A stretch of DNA of 64,000 bases, from positions 32,405-96,404 of the forward strand of contig JAFLTI010000003.1 of assembly GCA_022510485.1 (NCBI GenBank), given 5' to 3'. Positions 26,660-36,625 of this stretch are shown here, one piece after another. The DNA comes from Lentimicrobiaceae bacterium (GTDB lineage: Bacteria; Bacteroidota; Bacteroidia; Bacteroidales; P3). The stretch's first letter is position 1, and each line of letters begins with the position of its first letter. The notes beneath the pieces are model-generated. The model was given only the letters and a program-made list of their open reading frames with translations, was not told where the DNA came from and ran no database searches. The translations under genes and the position numbers were made by a program.

Positions 26660-28267
26660 CTAAATGGCATCGACAAATTTTACAATCGCATCGCGGTCGT
26701 TCTTGCTCAGGCTGCGAAATTTCTCAATGCTCTTGCGGGCATCGCTCTGTGCCGAACCATGCCACATTATTGCCTCTATAACGTTGCGGGCGCGGCAATC
26801 GTGCAAACGATCGGCTTCGAAGGAGCCGGTGCATCTTTGATGCAGGCCGCGCCCCCATAAGGGAGTGGTGCGGCACCAGCCGGTGCGTATGTCGTTTTCC
26901 ATAAACAGCCGGTGTTGCACCATATCGGTATAGGGCCATATCTTTTGGTGCGGATAACGCGGCAGTTCGTTGCCTTGGGTAAAGAAACCGCTTGGGTCGG
27001 TGTAGTGGTCGTTGCCGGTTGTCCATGTGGGGCGGTGGCAGTAGGCGCAGCCTATTTGATTAAACAGTTCCTTGCCCCGCTGCACCTCCGGATCGTCTAA
27101 GTTTCGGGCGGCGGGAACGGCAAGCCCCCGGTGCCATACCATAAGGTCGGTAAAATAGCTGTCGCTTACTTCAATAGGCAGTTCGTTGGAGGTCAGGTAA
27201 TTAAAAATATCGGCTTCTACCCCTTGCTCTGTTCTGTATTGAGGAAAATGTTCGTAAAAGCCTGCCTGAACTTCGGCATCTTTCGATGCTTTTTCGGCAT
27301 AGGCGGTGGTCATATAGTGATAGCGGCGGTTGGAGCGGGTAACATTGGTAATGTTCCAAAAGGCGTTGCTGCCTGCCGCGTCTTGCAGAGGACCGCGACT
27401 GAGGGCGTAGGTAAAGCGAAAAGGATGCTGCTCGCCCGTGCCGCCGTCTTGAGGACGGTTATTGGCATATTGCCTGACCCATTCTCCGTTTTGAAAGAAT
27501 GCCGGATTCATCTGGCAGAAGCCGTCTTTTTCCTGTTTTGCCCATTCGGCTTTGAGGTCATCGTCGTCTATGGCATCCAAAAGCCCCGTGCCGTAAATGC
27601 CTATGGTGGATTCCAAACGGATGTTCACTTCATCGGCGGAAAGCGTTCTGCCGTCGGTGGTTTTCAAATCCACATAATATGCCGATTGCGGAATGTGCAC
27701 TTCGGGATAAATCAACTCGTAGGTTTCGCCGTCTTCAAATCGGTTGCCCCATTCATCGGTATGGTTCTTCCACGAAATCTGAATCTGAGACGGATCCACC
27801 GGAGCTTTGAAAGGGGCTACGGCAAAGTGCTGTGGCATACCGGTAAGCGAAGAAATATAGTTGTCTTTGTCGTCGTAAACCACCAAGAGATAGCCGTTGC
27901 CTATGGCGTTGGCGTTAAACGTGCCCTCCTGCCTTTTGCCGTGTCCGTAGCCGGGATGGCAGGAAATACAGGAGTTGCGCACGTAAAGAGGTCCCAATCC
28001 GCCTCGGGCCGTACCCTCGGAATTTTGAGTGAATATCTTTTCAAACAAGGCCTCTCCGTTGAGAAAAGACATCGAAAGTCCGGCATTGGAAACTGCGGCG
28101 GAGGGCTGTTCAAAGGCAGCGGAAGTGGCGTTGAAAGCCGTTCCCAAAATGCCTCCGGAATACCATTCTTCGCCCAAAGGCTCGGTTTGCGGGCGTTGGG
28201 GATTGTTTTCGTTTTGGCAAGCAATCAATAATAAGGCGATAGCCGAAAGTATGGATAATTTTTTCAT
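26660..28267 (-). CDS. Di-haem oxidoreductase family lipoprotein (DUF1111 / putative thiol oxidoreductase)
   Basis: Two c-type haem motifs (CISCH, CAYCH), GGLGPLYVRNSCISCHPGYG, lipobox LLIAC. Confidence 0.92.
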   Translation of the reverse strand: MKKLSILSAIALLLIACQNENNPQRPQTEPLGEEWYSGGILGTAFNATSAAFEQPSAAVSNAGLSMSFLNGEALFEKIFTQNSEGTARGGLGPLYVRNSCISCHPGYGHGKRQEGTFNANAIGNGYLLVVYDDKDNYISSLTGMPQHFAVAPFKAPVDPSQIQISWKNHTDEWGNRFEDGETYELIYPEVHIPQSAYYVDLKTTDGRTLSADEVNIRLESTIGIYGTGLLDAIDDDDLKAEWAKQEKDGFCQMNPAFFQNGEWVRQYANNRPQDGGTGEQHPFRFTYALSRGPLQDAAGSNAFWNITNVTRSNRRYHYMTTAYAEKASKDAEVQAGFYEHFPQYRTEQGVEADIFNYLTSNELPIEVSDSYFTDLMVWHRGLAVPAARNLDDPEVQRGKELFNQIGCAYCHRPTWTTGNDHYTDPSGFFTQGNELPRYPHQKIWPYTDMVQHRLFMENDIRTGWCRTTPLWGRGLHQRCTGSFEADRLHDCRARNVIEAIMWHGSAQSDARKSIEKFRSLSKNDRDAIVKFVDAI

Positions 28268-28275
28268 AGCAGTTT

Positions 28276-29497
28276 TTATTCAAGAACCGTTTGCACTTCT
28301 TCCAAAGCGGCGGCAAGCCTGTTACATTCTTGGGTGGCTTTAGCCCAAAGCGGATTGTTGCTTCCGGCATAGTTTACAAAAGGGGCGGGCGCGGCTTCGA
28401 TAGCGGCGAGGGTGGCGGCAATGGCGTGGCGAACCGCCTTGTCGGCATCATTCATCGCCCGGTCGTTTTTTTCCTTAAGATAATCGCCGATCGATTTTCC
28501 TTGATGCTTCCCATCAAAATAACCTTCGTAGGCATTCTTTATGCTCACGATATTGTCGTAAAAATCCTGTTTGGAGTTTTTGGCATAGGGCGATTCGATA
28601 TAACTGAGGTCTTCACCGCTCGTACCGGTATTGGGGCGGCCTATCTTTTGATTCGCCACTTCGTCGGCTATGGCGGCGGCACCGGTAAGTATTTCCTGTG
28701 CCACTTGCAGATAGTTGGTGTATTTTGAACCGCCTTTTCCGGCATTGCGCATACTGGCGCCATAATTAAACACGCTCATTTCGGCATCTTCCAAAAGCGT
28801 GCGCATTGGGGCGGAAATACCGTCTATGCCTGCCCATGCGGCATAAAGCCGAACACATTGGTTACGCAAGTCTTCTGCTACGGCGGTAAGATACACCGTT
28901 TCTTCAATCCGCTTGTAGGAGGCGGACCGCGGGCTGCCTTGCGGAGTGGTTCTGTCGGCGTTCAAATCAAAAATCATATATTCCACCGCGTGGAATCCCA
29001 AAAGTCCGTAGCCGAGAAAATCGGCGGCATAAGAAGCATCCATCTTGCCCATACGCACAGGGTCGTTGAGCAGCTGTTCCAATTCGGCGGCATCTAGAGG
29101 CCATGAATCTATATGGGGGTCTATGCTGTAATCGTCGGCGGCACCGAACAGCCACGCTTCGCTCAGTTCCCAATATTTACGGGCGGCATACCATTTTTGG
29201 CAGGCTTTAGCCATCAGTTGCTGCGTTTCGGGGCAGAGCGTGCCGTTTACCGCTACGTCAGAACTTTCGTTCTTGCGCACGGAAGCCTCAATCTCAAGGC
29301 ATAGTTCCGCCAGTTCCATCGCCTCCTCTGCCAATGCGCCGTAAGTGGGAACTACGGTCTTGTCTACATAAACTTCCGCCACGCTTTTAAGTTCGCTTTC
29401 ACGCTCTTCTTCCCAGCTTAAATCGCTGTCGCGCTCGCAAGAAACGTTCATTCCTGCTATGGCAAAAAAACTCGCCATACAAAAAATTGCTTTTTTC
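28276..29497 (-). CDS. Imelysin-family iron-regulated lipoprotein
   Basis: GxHxxE motif GFHAVEYMIFD; lipobox MNVSC. Start taken at the MKKAIF methionine, about 29497. Confidence 0.9.
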
Positions 29498-29521
29498 ATA
29501 TCCACTTTATTAATATTATCG

Positions 29522-30868
29522 TTATTTTTCAAACAAGCCGGAATAGGTTATACCGATAGAGATAGAAGGCTCATTGTTGTAACGGCAGGTCTGCAAGCCG
29601 CCCGATTCGGTAGAAACCGTGTAAGGGTTCAGGATGCCGATAGCGTATTCGGCTTTGAGGGCGATATTCTTGATAGGCATATAGTTGATGCCTGCCGCAA
29701 ACCTTTGTCTTCCGCACCATTTCTTACGTGCCACGCCCTCGGCAGTTTTGAGCATGGAATCGTAATAATCGTAACGCCCAAAGAGAAAGAACCTTTGTCC
29801 GCGCTCGCTCAACTTTGGGGAGAGCGAAAAGAAATCAAAACCTATTTCGCCCCCTGCCGCAATGGCATCGGATGCCACCGGCTGCCGGGAAGAAACCGAA
29901 GAACCCGACATATTGGCATTGAACGCCGTTATCATTTTAGAATCGGAAAGATGCCCGTAAGTTATATTGCCCCGTATAACGAACCGGCGGTGGCTGTAGG
30001 CAAAGTCGAAGGCTCCTATGCTTACGGTGCCGCGCACTTTTTCCCAGCGGGAATGGCTGTGGTTGTAAAGGGTATTGTTAAAGCTGTTGCCCACATATCC
30101 GCTCAAAGACAGCCTCAATCCGGGCACGGAGGAGTTGTCTATCCTGAACGCGCCGGCATAGGAGGTTCCTATCTTGAATTCGTAGGGGCTTCCGGCTCCG
30201 TCGTGAATCCAGCCCTTGCTGTTGAAACGGTCGGCATCCAAACCGGCAAGAAACATGATTTCGTACCGCCAGCCTTTTACCTCGCCCCAAAAACTGATGC
30301 CGGTTTCGTGCCAAGTGCAGGGAATAATGGTATTTTCTCCCTCCGGTCTATATACGCCGAAGTATTCGGTAGGCATATGGTGGGCGTTGGTGGCTCCCAC
30401 TGGTACGATGATGTGCCCGAGGCGGATATTCAGAGCCGGAGTAAAACTTTTCTGAACCCAAAATTGCTCCAAGGCTACTTCACCGCCCCGCTCAATTTCC
30501 GATTCGTATTCGCCCCCTTCTTCTTCCTCTATTTCGACAGCGCTTTCCGTACCACCGTGCTCAAATTCAATCTCGCTTGCCACCGACCAGCCACGCCCAA
30601 AGTCATAGCTGATCCAAAAAACCACGTGCGGCAAATCAAAGCGACCGTGCTGTTCGTTTTTGTACAAATCGGGGTTTTTGTAGCGCAGGTAGTTGTCGCT
30701 AAAAAAATTGCGGCTCATTACGGCTTCTCCGTACCCGCCTATTTGCAGATGCGTGCCTGTGGGGGCGGAAGCCGGTATGGAAGCCCCGCTTACGGCATCT
30801 GTCTGGGCTATCGAAAAAATAGGCAATATCAAGACAATCAATAATAAGAAGCTTTTCTTGGAGTGCAT
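29522..30868 (-). CDS. Outer-membrane porin-like beta-barrel
   Basis: Signal peptide MHSKKSFLLLIVLILPIFSIAQ, many alternating beta strands, C-terminal aromatic barrel end ISIGITYSGLFEK. Confidence 0.75.
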   Translation of the reverse strand: MHSKKSFLLLIVLILPIFSIAQTDAVSGASIPASAPTGTHLQIGGYGEAVMSRNFFSDNYLRYKNPDLYKNEQHGRFDLPHVVFWISYDFGRGWSVASEIEFEHGGTESAVEIEEEEGGEYESEIERGGEVALEQFWVQKSFTPALNIRLGHIIVPVGATNAHHMPTEYFGVYRPEGENTIIPCTWHETGISFWGEVKGWRYEIMFLAGLDADRFNSKGWIHDGAGSPYEFKIGTSYAGAFRIDNSSVPGLRLSLSGYVGNSFNNTLYNHSHSRWEKVRGTVSIGAFDFAYSHRRFVIRGNITYGHLSDSKMITAFNANMSGSSVSSRQPVASDAIAAGGEIGFDFFSLSPKLSERGQRFFLFGRYDYYDSMLKTAEGVARKKWCGRQRFAAGINYMPIKNIALKAEYAIGILNPYTVSTESGGLQTCRYNNEPSISIGITYSGLFEK

Positions 30869-31004
30869 TTCCGTGTGTTTGTTTTTCGTTTGCAAGATTA
30901 GTCTGCCCAAGAACGGCTGGCAATACCTACCTATTGCTATTTTGCCGGGACTGACTTAACCATAAGTAGGTATCAAAAGGGTATCTGCCTTTATGGATTT
31001 GTTG

Positions 31005-31012
31005 TAAATTTG
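31005..31012 (+). promoter_or_regulatory. Putative -7 element for the GT2 gene
   Basis: TAAATTTG. Confidence 0.4.
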
Positions 31013-31036
31013 CTGTTCCCAAAAAAAATCGGAATT

Positions 31037-32005
31037 ATGGATATATCGGTGGTGATACCTCTGTTCAACGAAGACGAATCCTTGCCTGAGTTGGCGGCAT
31101 GGATAGAGCGGGTAATGAAAGAAAACGGCTTCAGCTACGAGGTGATTTTAGTAGATGACGGCAGTAAGGATAAATCTTGGAGCGTAATCAGGCAATTGAA
31201 CGCCAAGAATCCTTGTTTCCGCGGCATCCGTTTTCGCCGCAACTACGGCAAGTCGGCGGCATTGCAGACCGGTTTTGAGGCGGTAAGCGGCAGGGTGGTG
31301 ATTACGATGGATGCCGATATGCAAGACAGCCCCGATGAAATTCCGGCTCTCTACAAGATGATAAGCGAAGAGGGTTATGATGTGGTGTCCGGCTGGAAAA
31401 AGAAGCGCTACGACCCTATTTCCAAGACCCTGCCTACCAAGTTGTTCAACTGGGCGGTGCGCCGTATGTCCAAAATCTATCTCCACGACTTTAACTGTGG
31501 CTTAAAGGCATACCGTTTGGAAGTGGTCAAGAGCATAGAAGTATATGGCGAGATGCACCGCTTTATTCCGGTTATCGCCAAATGGGCAGGCTTCGGCACG
31601 ATTGGCGAAAAAGAGGTTCAGCACCGTGCGCGTAAATACGGTACCACCAAATTCGGTATGAACCGCTTTATCAATGGTTTTTTGGATCTGCTTTCGCTCA
31701 GCTTTGTGGGGCGTTTTTCTAAAAAGCCAATGCACTTTTTCGGCAGTTTCGGATTACTGTTGTTTATTCTCGGTTTTATCGCCGCCATTTGGTTAGGGGC
31801 GCAAAAAATATACTGTCTGCGCCATAATATCGTGGCTCCTTTGGTAACCGATTCGCCTTACTTTTATATATTCCTTACCTTTATGCTTATGGGGCTGCAA
31901 CTGTTTTTGACGGGCTATTTAGCGGAATTGGTGGGGCGCAACTCTCCTACGCGCAATACCTATCTGATTGCCGAAAAAATAGGACAAACCGAAAAAAGCG
32001 AGTAA
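31037..32005 (+). CDS. Family 2 glycosyltransferase, polyprenyl-phosphate type, with C-terminal TM helices
   Basis: MDISVVIPLFNEDESLPEL, DDGSKD, DADMQDSPDEIP, two C-terminal TM segments. Confidence 0.93.
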   Translation: MDISVVIPLFNEDESLPELAAWIERVMKENGFSYEVILVDDGSKDKSWSVIRQLNAKNPCFRGIRFRRNYGKSAALQTGFEAVSGRVVITMDADMQDSPDEIPALYKMISEEGYDVVSGWKKKRYDPISKTLPTKLFNWAVRRMSKIYLHDFNCGLKAYRLEVVKSIEVYGEMHRFIPVIAKWAGFGTIGEKEVQHRARKYGTTKFGMNRFINGFLDLLSLSFVGRFSKKPMHFFGSFGLLLFILGFIAAIWLGAQKIYCLRHNIVAPLVTDSPYFYIFLTFMLMGLQLFLTGYLAELVGRNSPTRNTYLIAEKIGQTEKSE

Positions 32006-32008
32006 TCC

Positions 32009-33148
32009 ATGCGTTCTCTCAAAATTTACAGGCTGCCGTCATTGTTCCTTGTGCTTTTGCTTGCCGGGGGCGGCATCTCTTATGGGTCGATGGCTTCAGA
32101 CACCAACCGCACAGATGCCAAAGGGCGTAAACAGGGTATTTGGGTACGCAAAGCCGAACAGCATAAGCTTGGCTATGTGGGGCAGTTCAAAGATGATATG
32201 CCTACGGGGCGGTTTATCTATACATCCTTGGGCGATACCTTGGTAACCGAAGCCTTTTATTTTCGCGGAGGCTACGCTTCCTACAACCGTTATTTCTATC
32301 CCGACGGGAGTTTGATGGCGGAGGGTTATTACCTCGACAAGCAAAAAGACAGCGTTTGGAAATTGTATGCTCATTCGGGTAATCTGATTAGGGAAGAACG
32401 CTATGAAAAAGGGCTTCTGCACGGGCGCCGCCTATTGTACGACGATAAGGGCAATCTGCTCGAAGACCAGCATTGGTTCAGGGGTTTGCGCAACGGTCCT
32501 TGGTTCATACACGATGAAAACGGTTATCAGCTGTCTACCTACAAACTCAATATAACGCACGGTGCGTACACGGCACTCTATCCCGACAGTACCCGCTTTA
32601 TTCAGGGTTATTACGATGAAGGGCTCAAGGAGGGTATATGGTCTTTTTACCTGCCCTCGGGAACGCTTTACAAAGAAGATACCTATAAGCAGAACCGCTT
32701 GCAAAACCGCACGCTATACTTAAAAATAGGCGGAGAACTGCGTGCCGTTGATCCCGATACGATTCCTTTGATAATGCGTAATCCGCAAGGAGGCAGGGCG
32801 GAACTGCTCACTTCTTCGCAAGCTCGTCTTGTCTGCGATGAAAAGTTTGAAACGGTAAGCGGCATCTTTGACCTCGATTTTTATTTCTTTGCCAACAAGA
32901 ACACCCTTGTTTCCTTTTTGGCAGTAGATGAGGCTCGCATAGCCGAAGTATTGGCGCAAACTGCGGATGATCGCGGGGAAAAGCTTGACGGTCAGCTGGA
33001 ACCCTCCCAGCAGTTAGGCAGAAACGCTTCGGTAAGCCCGGTGGAACTTCCCTTGAATATCCGAACGCCTTTTCCGATTTATATGGATGCCGACGGCATG
33101 GATATTTTACGCAACAACCTTAAAGATGCCGAGGTAGAGGAGGAGTGA
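32009..33148 (+). CDS. MORN-variant/YwqK-like repeat secreted protein
   Basis: Repeated [Y]xxG.L..E.YY..G...G.W..Y...G units, N-terminal signal sequence. Confidence 0.8.
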   Translation: MRSLKIYRLPSLFLVLLLAGGGISYGSMASDTNRTDAKGRKQGIWVRKAEQHKLGYVGQFKDDMPTGRFIYTSLGDTLVTEAFYFRGGYASYNRYFYPDGSLMAEGYYLDKQKDSVWKLYAHSGNLIREERYEKGLLHGRRLLYDDKGNLLEDQHWFRGLRNGPWFIHDENGYQLSTYKLNITHGAYTALYPDSTRFIQGYYDEGLKEGIWSFYLPSGTLYKEDTYKQNRLQNRTLYLKIGGELRAVDPDTIPLIMRNPQGGRAELLTSSQARLVCDEKFETVSGIFDLDFYFFANKNTLVSFLAVDEARIAEVLAQTADDRGEKLDGQLEPSQQLGRNASVSPVELPLNIRTPFPIYMDADGMDILRNNLKDAEVEEE

Positions 33149-33220
33149 TTTTAGCGGACAGAGGAACTGTCTGTGAAGGTACATAATAGGGTGAGGTATA
33201 GTGGAAATTGCAGAAAAATG

Positions 33221-33228
33221 TACCTTTG
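33221..33228 (+). promoter_or_regulatory. -7 element of typA promoter
   Basis: TACCTTTG. Confidence 0.55.
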
Positions 33229-33248
33229 CCCCCGCAAAATAAAGAGCA

Positions 33249-35069
33249 ATGACAGAAATCAGAAACGTGGCGATTATTGCCCACGTAGACCACGGCAAGA
33301 CCACTTTGGTAGATAGAATCCTCTACCAATCCAACCTGTTCCGCGACAATCAGGAAAAGAAAGAGCTTATTCTCGACAACAACGATTTGGAACGGGAGCG
33401 CGGTATCACCATTCTTTCCAAAAACGTGGCGGTTCGCTACAAGAATACCAAAATCAATATCATCGACACTCCGGGTCACGCCGATTTTGGCGGCGAGGTA
33501 GAGCGGGTGCTCAATATGGCAGACGGCGTGCTCTTGGTGGTGGATGCCTTTGAGGGTCCTATGCCCCAGACCCGCTTTGTATTGCAGAAAGCCCTGCAAT
33601 TGAACCTCAAGCCTATCGTGGTCATCAATAAGGTAGACAAACCCAATTGCGAACCCGAACTGACGCAGGAAAAGGTGTTCGACCTGATGTTTAACCTCGG
33701 GGCAACCGAAGACCAGCTGGATTTTCCCACCGCTTTCGGTTCTTCTAAAAACGGCTGGATGAGCGAGGATTGGCGTAAACCGACCACCGACATAACCTAT
33801 TTGCTCGACCTTATCATCAAGCATATCCCCGCACCGAGGGTAGAGGAGGGTACTACCCAAATGATGATTACTTCTTTGGATTATTCTTCCTATATAGGCC
33901 GTATCGCCGTAGGCCGTCTTACGCGAGGCAGCTTGCAGGCAGGGCAGAACATCAGTTTGGTAAAGCGCGACGGCAAGATAGAAAAGCAGAAAATCAAGGA
34001 ACTTTATGTGTTTGAGGGCTTGGGCAAAGAAAAGATAAAAACGCCGGTGCAGGCAGGTGAAATCTGTGCCGTGATGGGGCTTGAAAACTTTGAAATCGGA
34101 GATACGGTGGCGGATTTTGAAAATCCGGAAGCCTTGGAGCCCATTTCGGTTGACGAACCCACGATGAGTATGCTTTTTACCATCAATAATTCACCTTTCT
34201 TCGGCAAAGACGGCAAGTATGTTACCTCCCGCCATGTGCGTGAACGCTTGGAAAAAGAGTTAGAAAAGAACCTTGCCCTGCGTTTGGAAGAAACCGGTTC
34301 TCCCGATTCGCTTTTGGTGTATGGACGGGGTATACTGCACTTGTCGGTGCTTATAGAAACCATGCGGCGCGAGGGCTATGAGCTGCAAGTGGGTCAACCG
34401 CAGGTTATCATTAAGGAAATAGACGGGCAGAAGTGCGAGCCTATGGAAGAACTTACGATTGTGGTTCCCGAAGAATTTTCGGGCAAGGCTATTGAGATAG
34501 CCACACAGCGCAAGGGAGAAATCAAGTCGATAGAGACCCGCTCCGACCGTACGCATATTATATTCAGTATTCCCGCACGCGGTATGATTGGGCTGCGCAA
34601 CAACGTGCTTACCGCTACCGAGGGCGAAGCCGTGATGGCAAGCCGCTTTGATGGTTTTGCACCTTGGAAAGGCGAAATCGGAACACGGCGCAACGGTGCT
34701 TTGGTGGTAATGGAAACCGGTACTGCCTATGCTTATGCTATCGACAAGCTGCAAGACAGAGGAACTTTCTTTATAGATCCCAACGAAGAAGTGTATGCCG
34801 GTCAGGTAATCGGCGAGCATATCCGCTTAGACGACTTGGTAATCAATGTCTGCAAGAGCAAGAAGCTTACCAATATGCGGGCTTCCGGCGCCGACGAGGC
34901 TACCCATATAGCCCCGGCACGCAAGATGTCGTTGGAAGAATTTATGGAATATATCGCTCCCGACGAATATCTCGAAATAACACCCCTGCACTTGCGTCTG
35001 CGCAAGATTATCTTAGACGAGAACGAACGCAAGCGGCTTGCCAAACGTGCCGAAAACGCCGAAAAGTAA
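33249..35069 (+). CDS. typA: Translational GTPase TypA/BipA
   Basis: [22 protein letters not shown]; full BipA-type C-terminus. Confidence 0.98.
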   Translation: MTEIRNVAIIAHVDHGKTTLVDRILYQSNLFRDNQEKKELILDNNDLERERGITILSKNVAVRYKNTKINIIDTPGHADFGGEVERVLNMADGVLLVVDAFEGPMPQTRFVLQKALQLNLKPIVVINKVDKPNCEPELTQEKVFDLMFNLGATEDQLDFPTAFGSSKNGWMSEDWRKPTTDITYLLDLIIKHIPAPRVEEGTTQMMITSLDYSSYIGRIAVGRLTRGSLQAGQNISLVKRDGKIEKQKIKELYVFEGLGKEKIKTPVQAGEICAVMGLENFEIGDTVADFENPEALEPISVDEPTMSMLFTINNSPFFGKDGKYVTSRHVRERLEKELEKNLALRLEETGSPDSLLVYGRGILHLSVLIETMRREGYELQVGQPQVIIKEIDGQKCEPMEELTIVVPEEFSGKAIEIATQRKGEIKSIETRSDRTHIIFSIPARGMIGLRNNVLTATEGEAVMASRFDGFAPWKGEIGTRRNGALVVMETGTAYAYAIDKLQDRGTFFIDPNEEVYAGQVIGEHIRLDDLVINVCKSKKLTNMRASGADEATHIAPARKMSLEEFMEYIAPDEYLEITPLHLRLRKIILDENERKRLAKRAENAEK

Positions 35070-35078
35070 GAGGGGACA

Positions 35079-35924
35079 ATGGAGAACACTCGCAGAAAAC
35101 CCGACTGGCTCAAGATTAAACTGCCTATGGGCGATTTGTCGCGCCATGTGCAGGACACAATCCGCGACAACGCGCTGCATACCATTTGCACCAGCGGACG
35201 TTGCCCCAATCAGGGTGAATGTTGGGGCTGCGGCACGGCAACCTTTATGATAGGCGGAGATATATGCACCCGCGCCTGCCGTTACTGCAATGTTACCACC
35301 GGTAAACCGCTGCCTTTGGATGCCGGAGAGCCGGAGCGGGTGGCGGAATCGGTAAAGGTGCTCAAGATAAAACATGCGGTGCTTACCTCGGTAGACCGCG
35401 ACGATTTACCCGATTTGGGCGCGGCGCATTGGGCTGCCGTTATCCGTGCGGTTAAAAAGGTCAATCCTGCGGTAACGATGGAAGTGCTTATTCCCGATTT
35501 TCAGGCTCGCACGGAACTGATAGATTTGGTAATTGCCGAAAAGCCGGAAGTGATTTCGCACAATATGGAAACCGTGCGCCGTTTAACGCCTAGCATACGT
35601 AGCCGGGCTACTTACGATGGTTCCCTTAAAGTGCTCAAGCACGTAGCGGACAGCGGCATCACCTCCAAAAGCGGCATTATGCTGGGTTTGGGCGAAACCC
35701 GCGATGAAATACTTGCCGTAATGGATGATCTCTTAGAAGTGGGCTGCCGTGTAATGACCATAGGGCAATATCTGCGCCCCTCGCTTAAGAATGTGGAGGT
35801 TCAAGAATACGTTACGCCCGAAACCTTTGCCGAATATGCGCGGATAGGTAAGGAAAAAGGCTTCCGTTTTGTAGAAAGCGGTCCCTTGGTACGTTCCAGT
35901 TATCACGCAGAACGTCACGTATAA
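35079..35924 (+). CDS. lipA: Lipoyl synthase
   Basis: CPNQGECWGCGTATFMIGGDICTRACRYCNV radical-SAM CxxxCxxC; C-terminal RSSYHAE. Confidence 0.97.
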   Translation: MENTRRKPDWLKIKLPMGDLSRHVQDTIRDNALHTICTSGRCPNQGECWGCGTATFMIGGDICTRACRYCNVTTGKPLPLDAGEPERVAESVKVLKIKHAVLTSVDRDDLPDLGAAHWAAVIRAVKKVNPAVTMEVLIPDFQARTELIDLVIAEKPEVISHNMETVRRLTPSIRSRATYDGSLKVLKHVADSGITSKSGIMLGLGETRDEILAVMDDLLEVGCRVMTIGQYLRPSLKNVEVQEYVTPETFAEYARIGKEKGFRFVESGPLVRSSYHAERHV

Positions 35925-36604
35925 TGGTTCCCTGTGCTTTTGAAAATTTAGGCAGACGCCCCTATCGCGAGGTCTGGGCATTGCAGGAAAGCCTGCTGGA
36001 TGAGGTAAAGCAGGCAAAAGCTGCCGGCAAGACAGGCTGCAACCGCTTGTTGTTTGTGGAGCACGACCCGGTGTTTACGGTAGGTAAAAGCGGCAAAGAC
36101 GCCAATATGCTGGCATCGGCATCGGTTCTGCAATCCCAAAATGCCGAGTTTATCCATGTGGATAGGGGAGGCGATGTTACCTTTCACGGTCCGGGGCAGC
36201 TGGTGGGCTATCCCATATTCGACTTAGAAGAATTTTCGATAGGCGTAAAATCCTATGTAGACAGGATAGAGGAAGCGATTATCCGCAGCATGGAGCAATA
36301 TGGCATCCGCTGTGAACGCCTACAGGGAGCCACCGGGGTATGGATAGAGCCGCACACGCCCCGCGCCCGAAAGATCTGCGCCATCGGAGTCAAGTGTTCC
36401 CGCTTTGTTACCATGCACGGCTTTGCGCTCAATGTAAATACCGATTTGTCTTATTTCGGTATGATAAATCCTTGCGGCTTTACCGACAAAGGCGTAACCT
36501 CCATGCAAAAAGAATTGGGGCGGCCCTTGGATTTTGCCCAAGTGTGCGATACCCTCCGCCAAACCTTTGCCCAAGTATTCGGTTTAGCGTATATGGAAAA
36601 TTAA
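35924..36604 (+). CDS. lipB: Lipoyl(octanoyl) transferase
   Basis: DRGGDVTFHGPGQLVGYPIFDL; GVWIE; KICAIGVKCSRFVTMHGFALNVN. Confidence 0.97.
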   Translation: MVPCAFENLGRRPYREVWALQESLLDEVKQAKAAGKTGCNRLLFVEHDPVFTVGKSGKDANMLASASVLQSQNAEFIHVDRGGDVTFHGPGQLVGYPIFDLEEFSIGVKSYVDRIEEAIIRSMEQYGIRCERLQGATGVWIEPHTPRARKICAIGVKCSRFVTMHGFALNVNTDLSYFGMINPCGFTDKGVTSMQKELGRPLDFAQVCDTLRQTFAQVFGLAYMEN

Positions 36605-36625
36605 AGTAGATTTGTAAAAGAATCT

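Noticed and set aside
27131-28231. 366-aa plus-strand ORF opposite the dihaem gene
   Set aside because: The opposite strand encodes two CxxCH motifs in a recognised family. This ORF is a shadow.
29459-30844. 461-aa plus-strand ORF opposite the porin gene
   Set aside because: The minus frame has a signal peptide and barrel pattern. The plus frame shows no family features.
32009-33148. Toxin-antitoxin system based on the YwqK-like annotation
   Set aside because: MORN-variant proteins are often labelled as antitoxins by homology, but no partner toxin is adjacent and the protein has a signal sequence.
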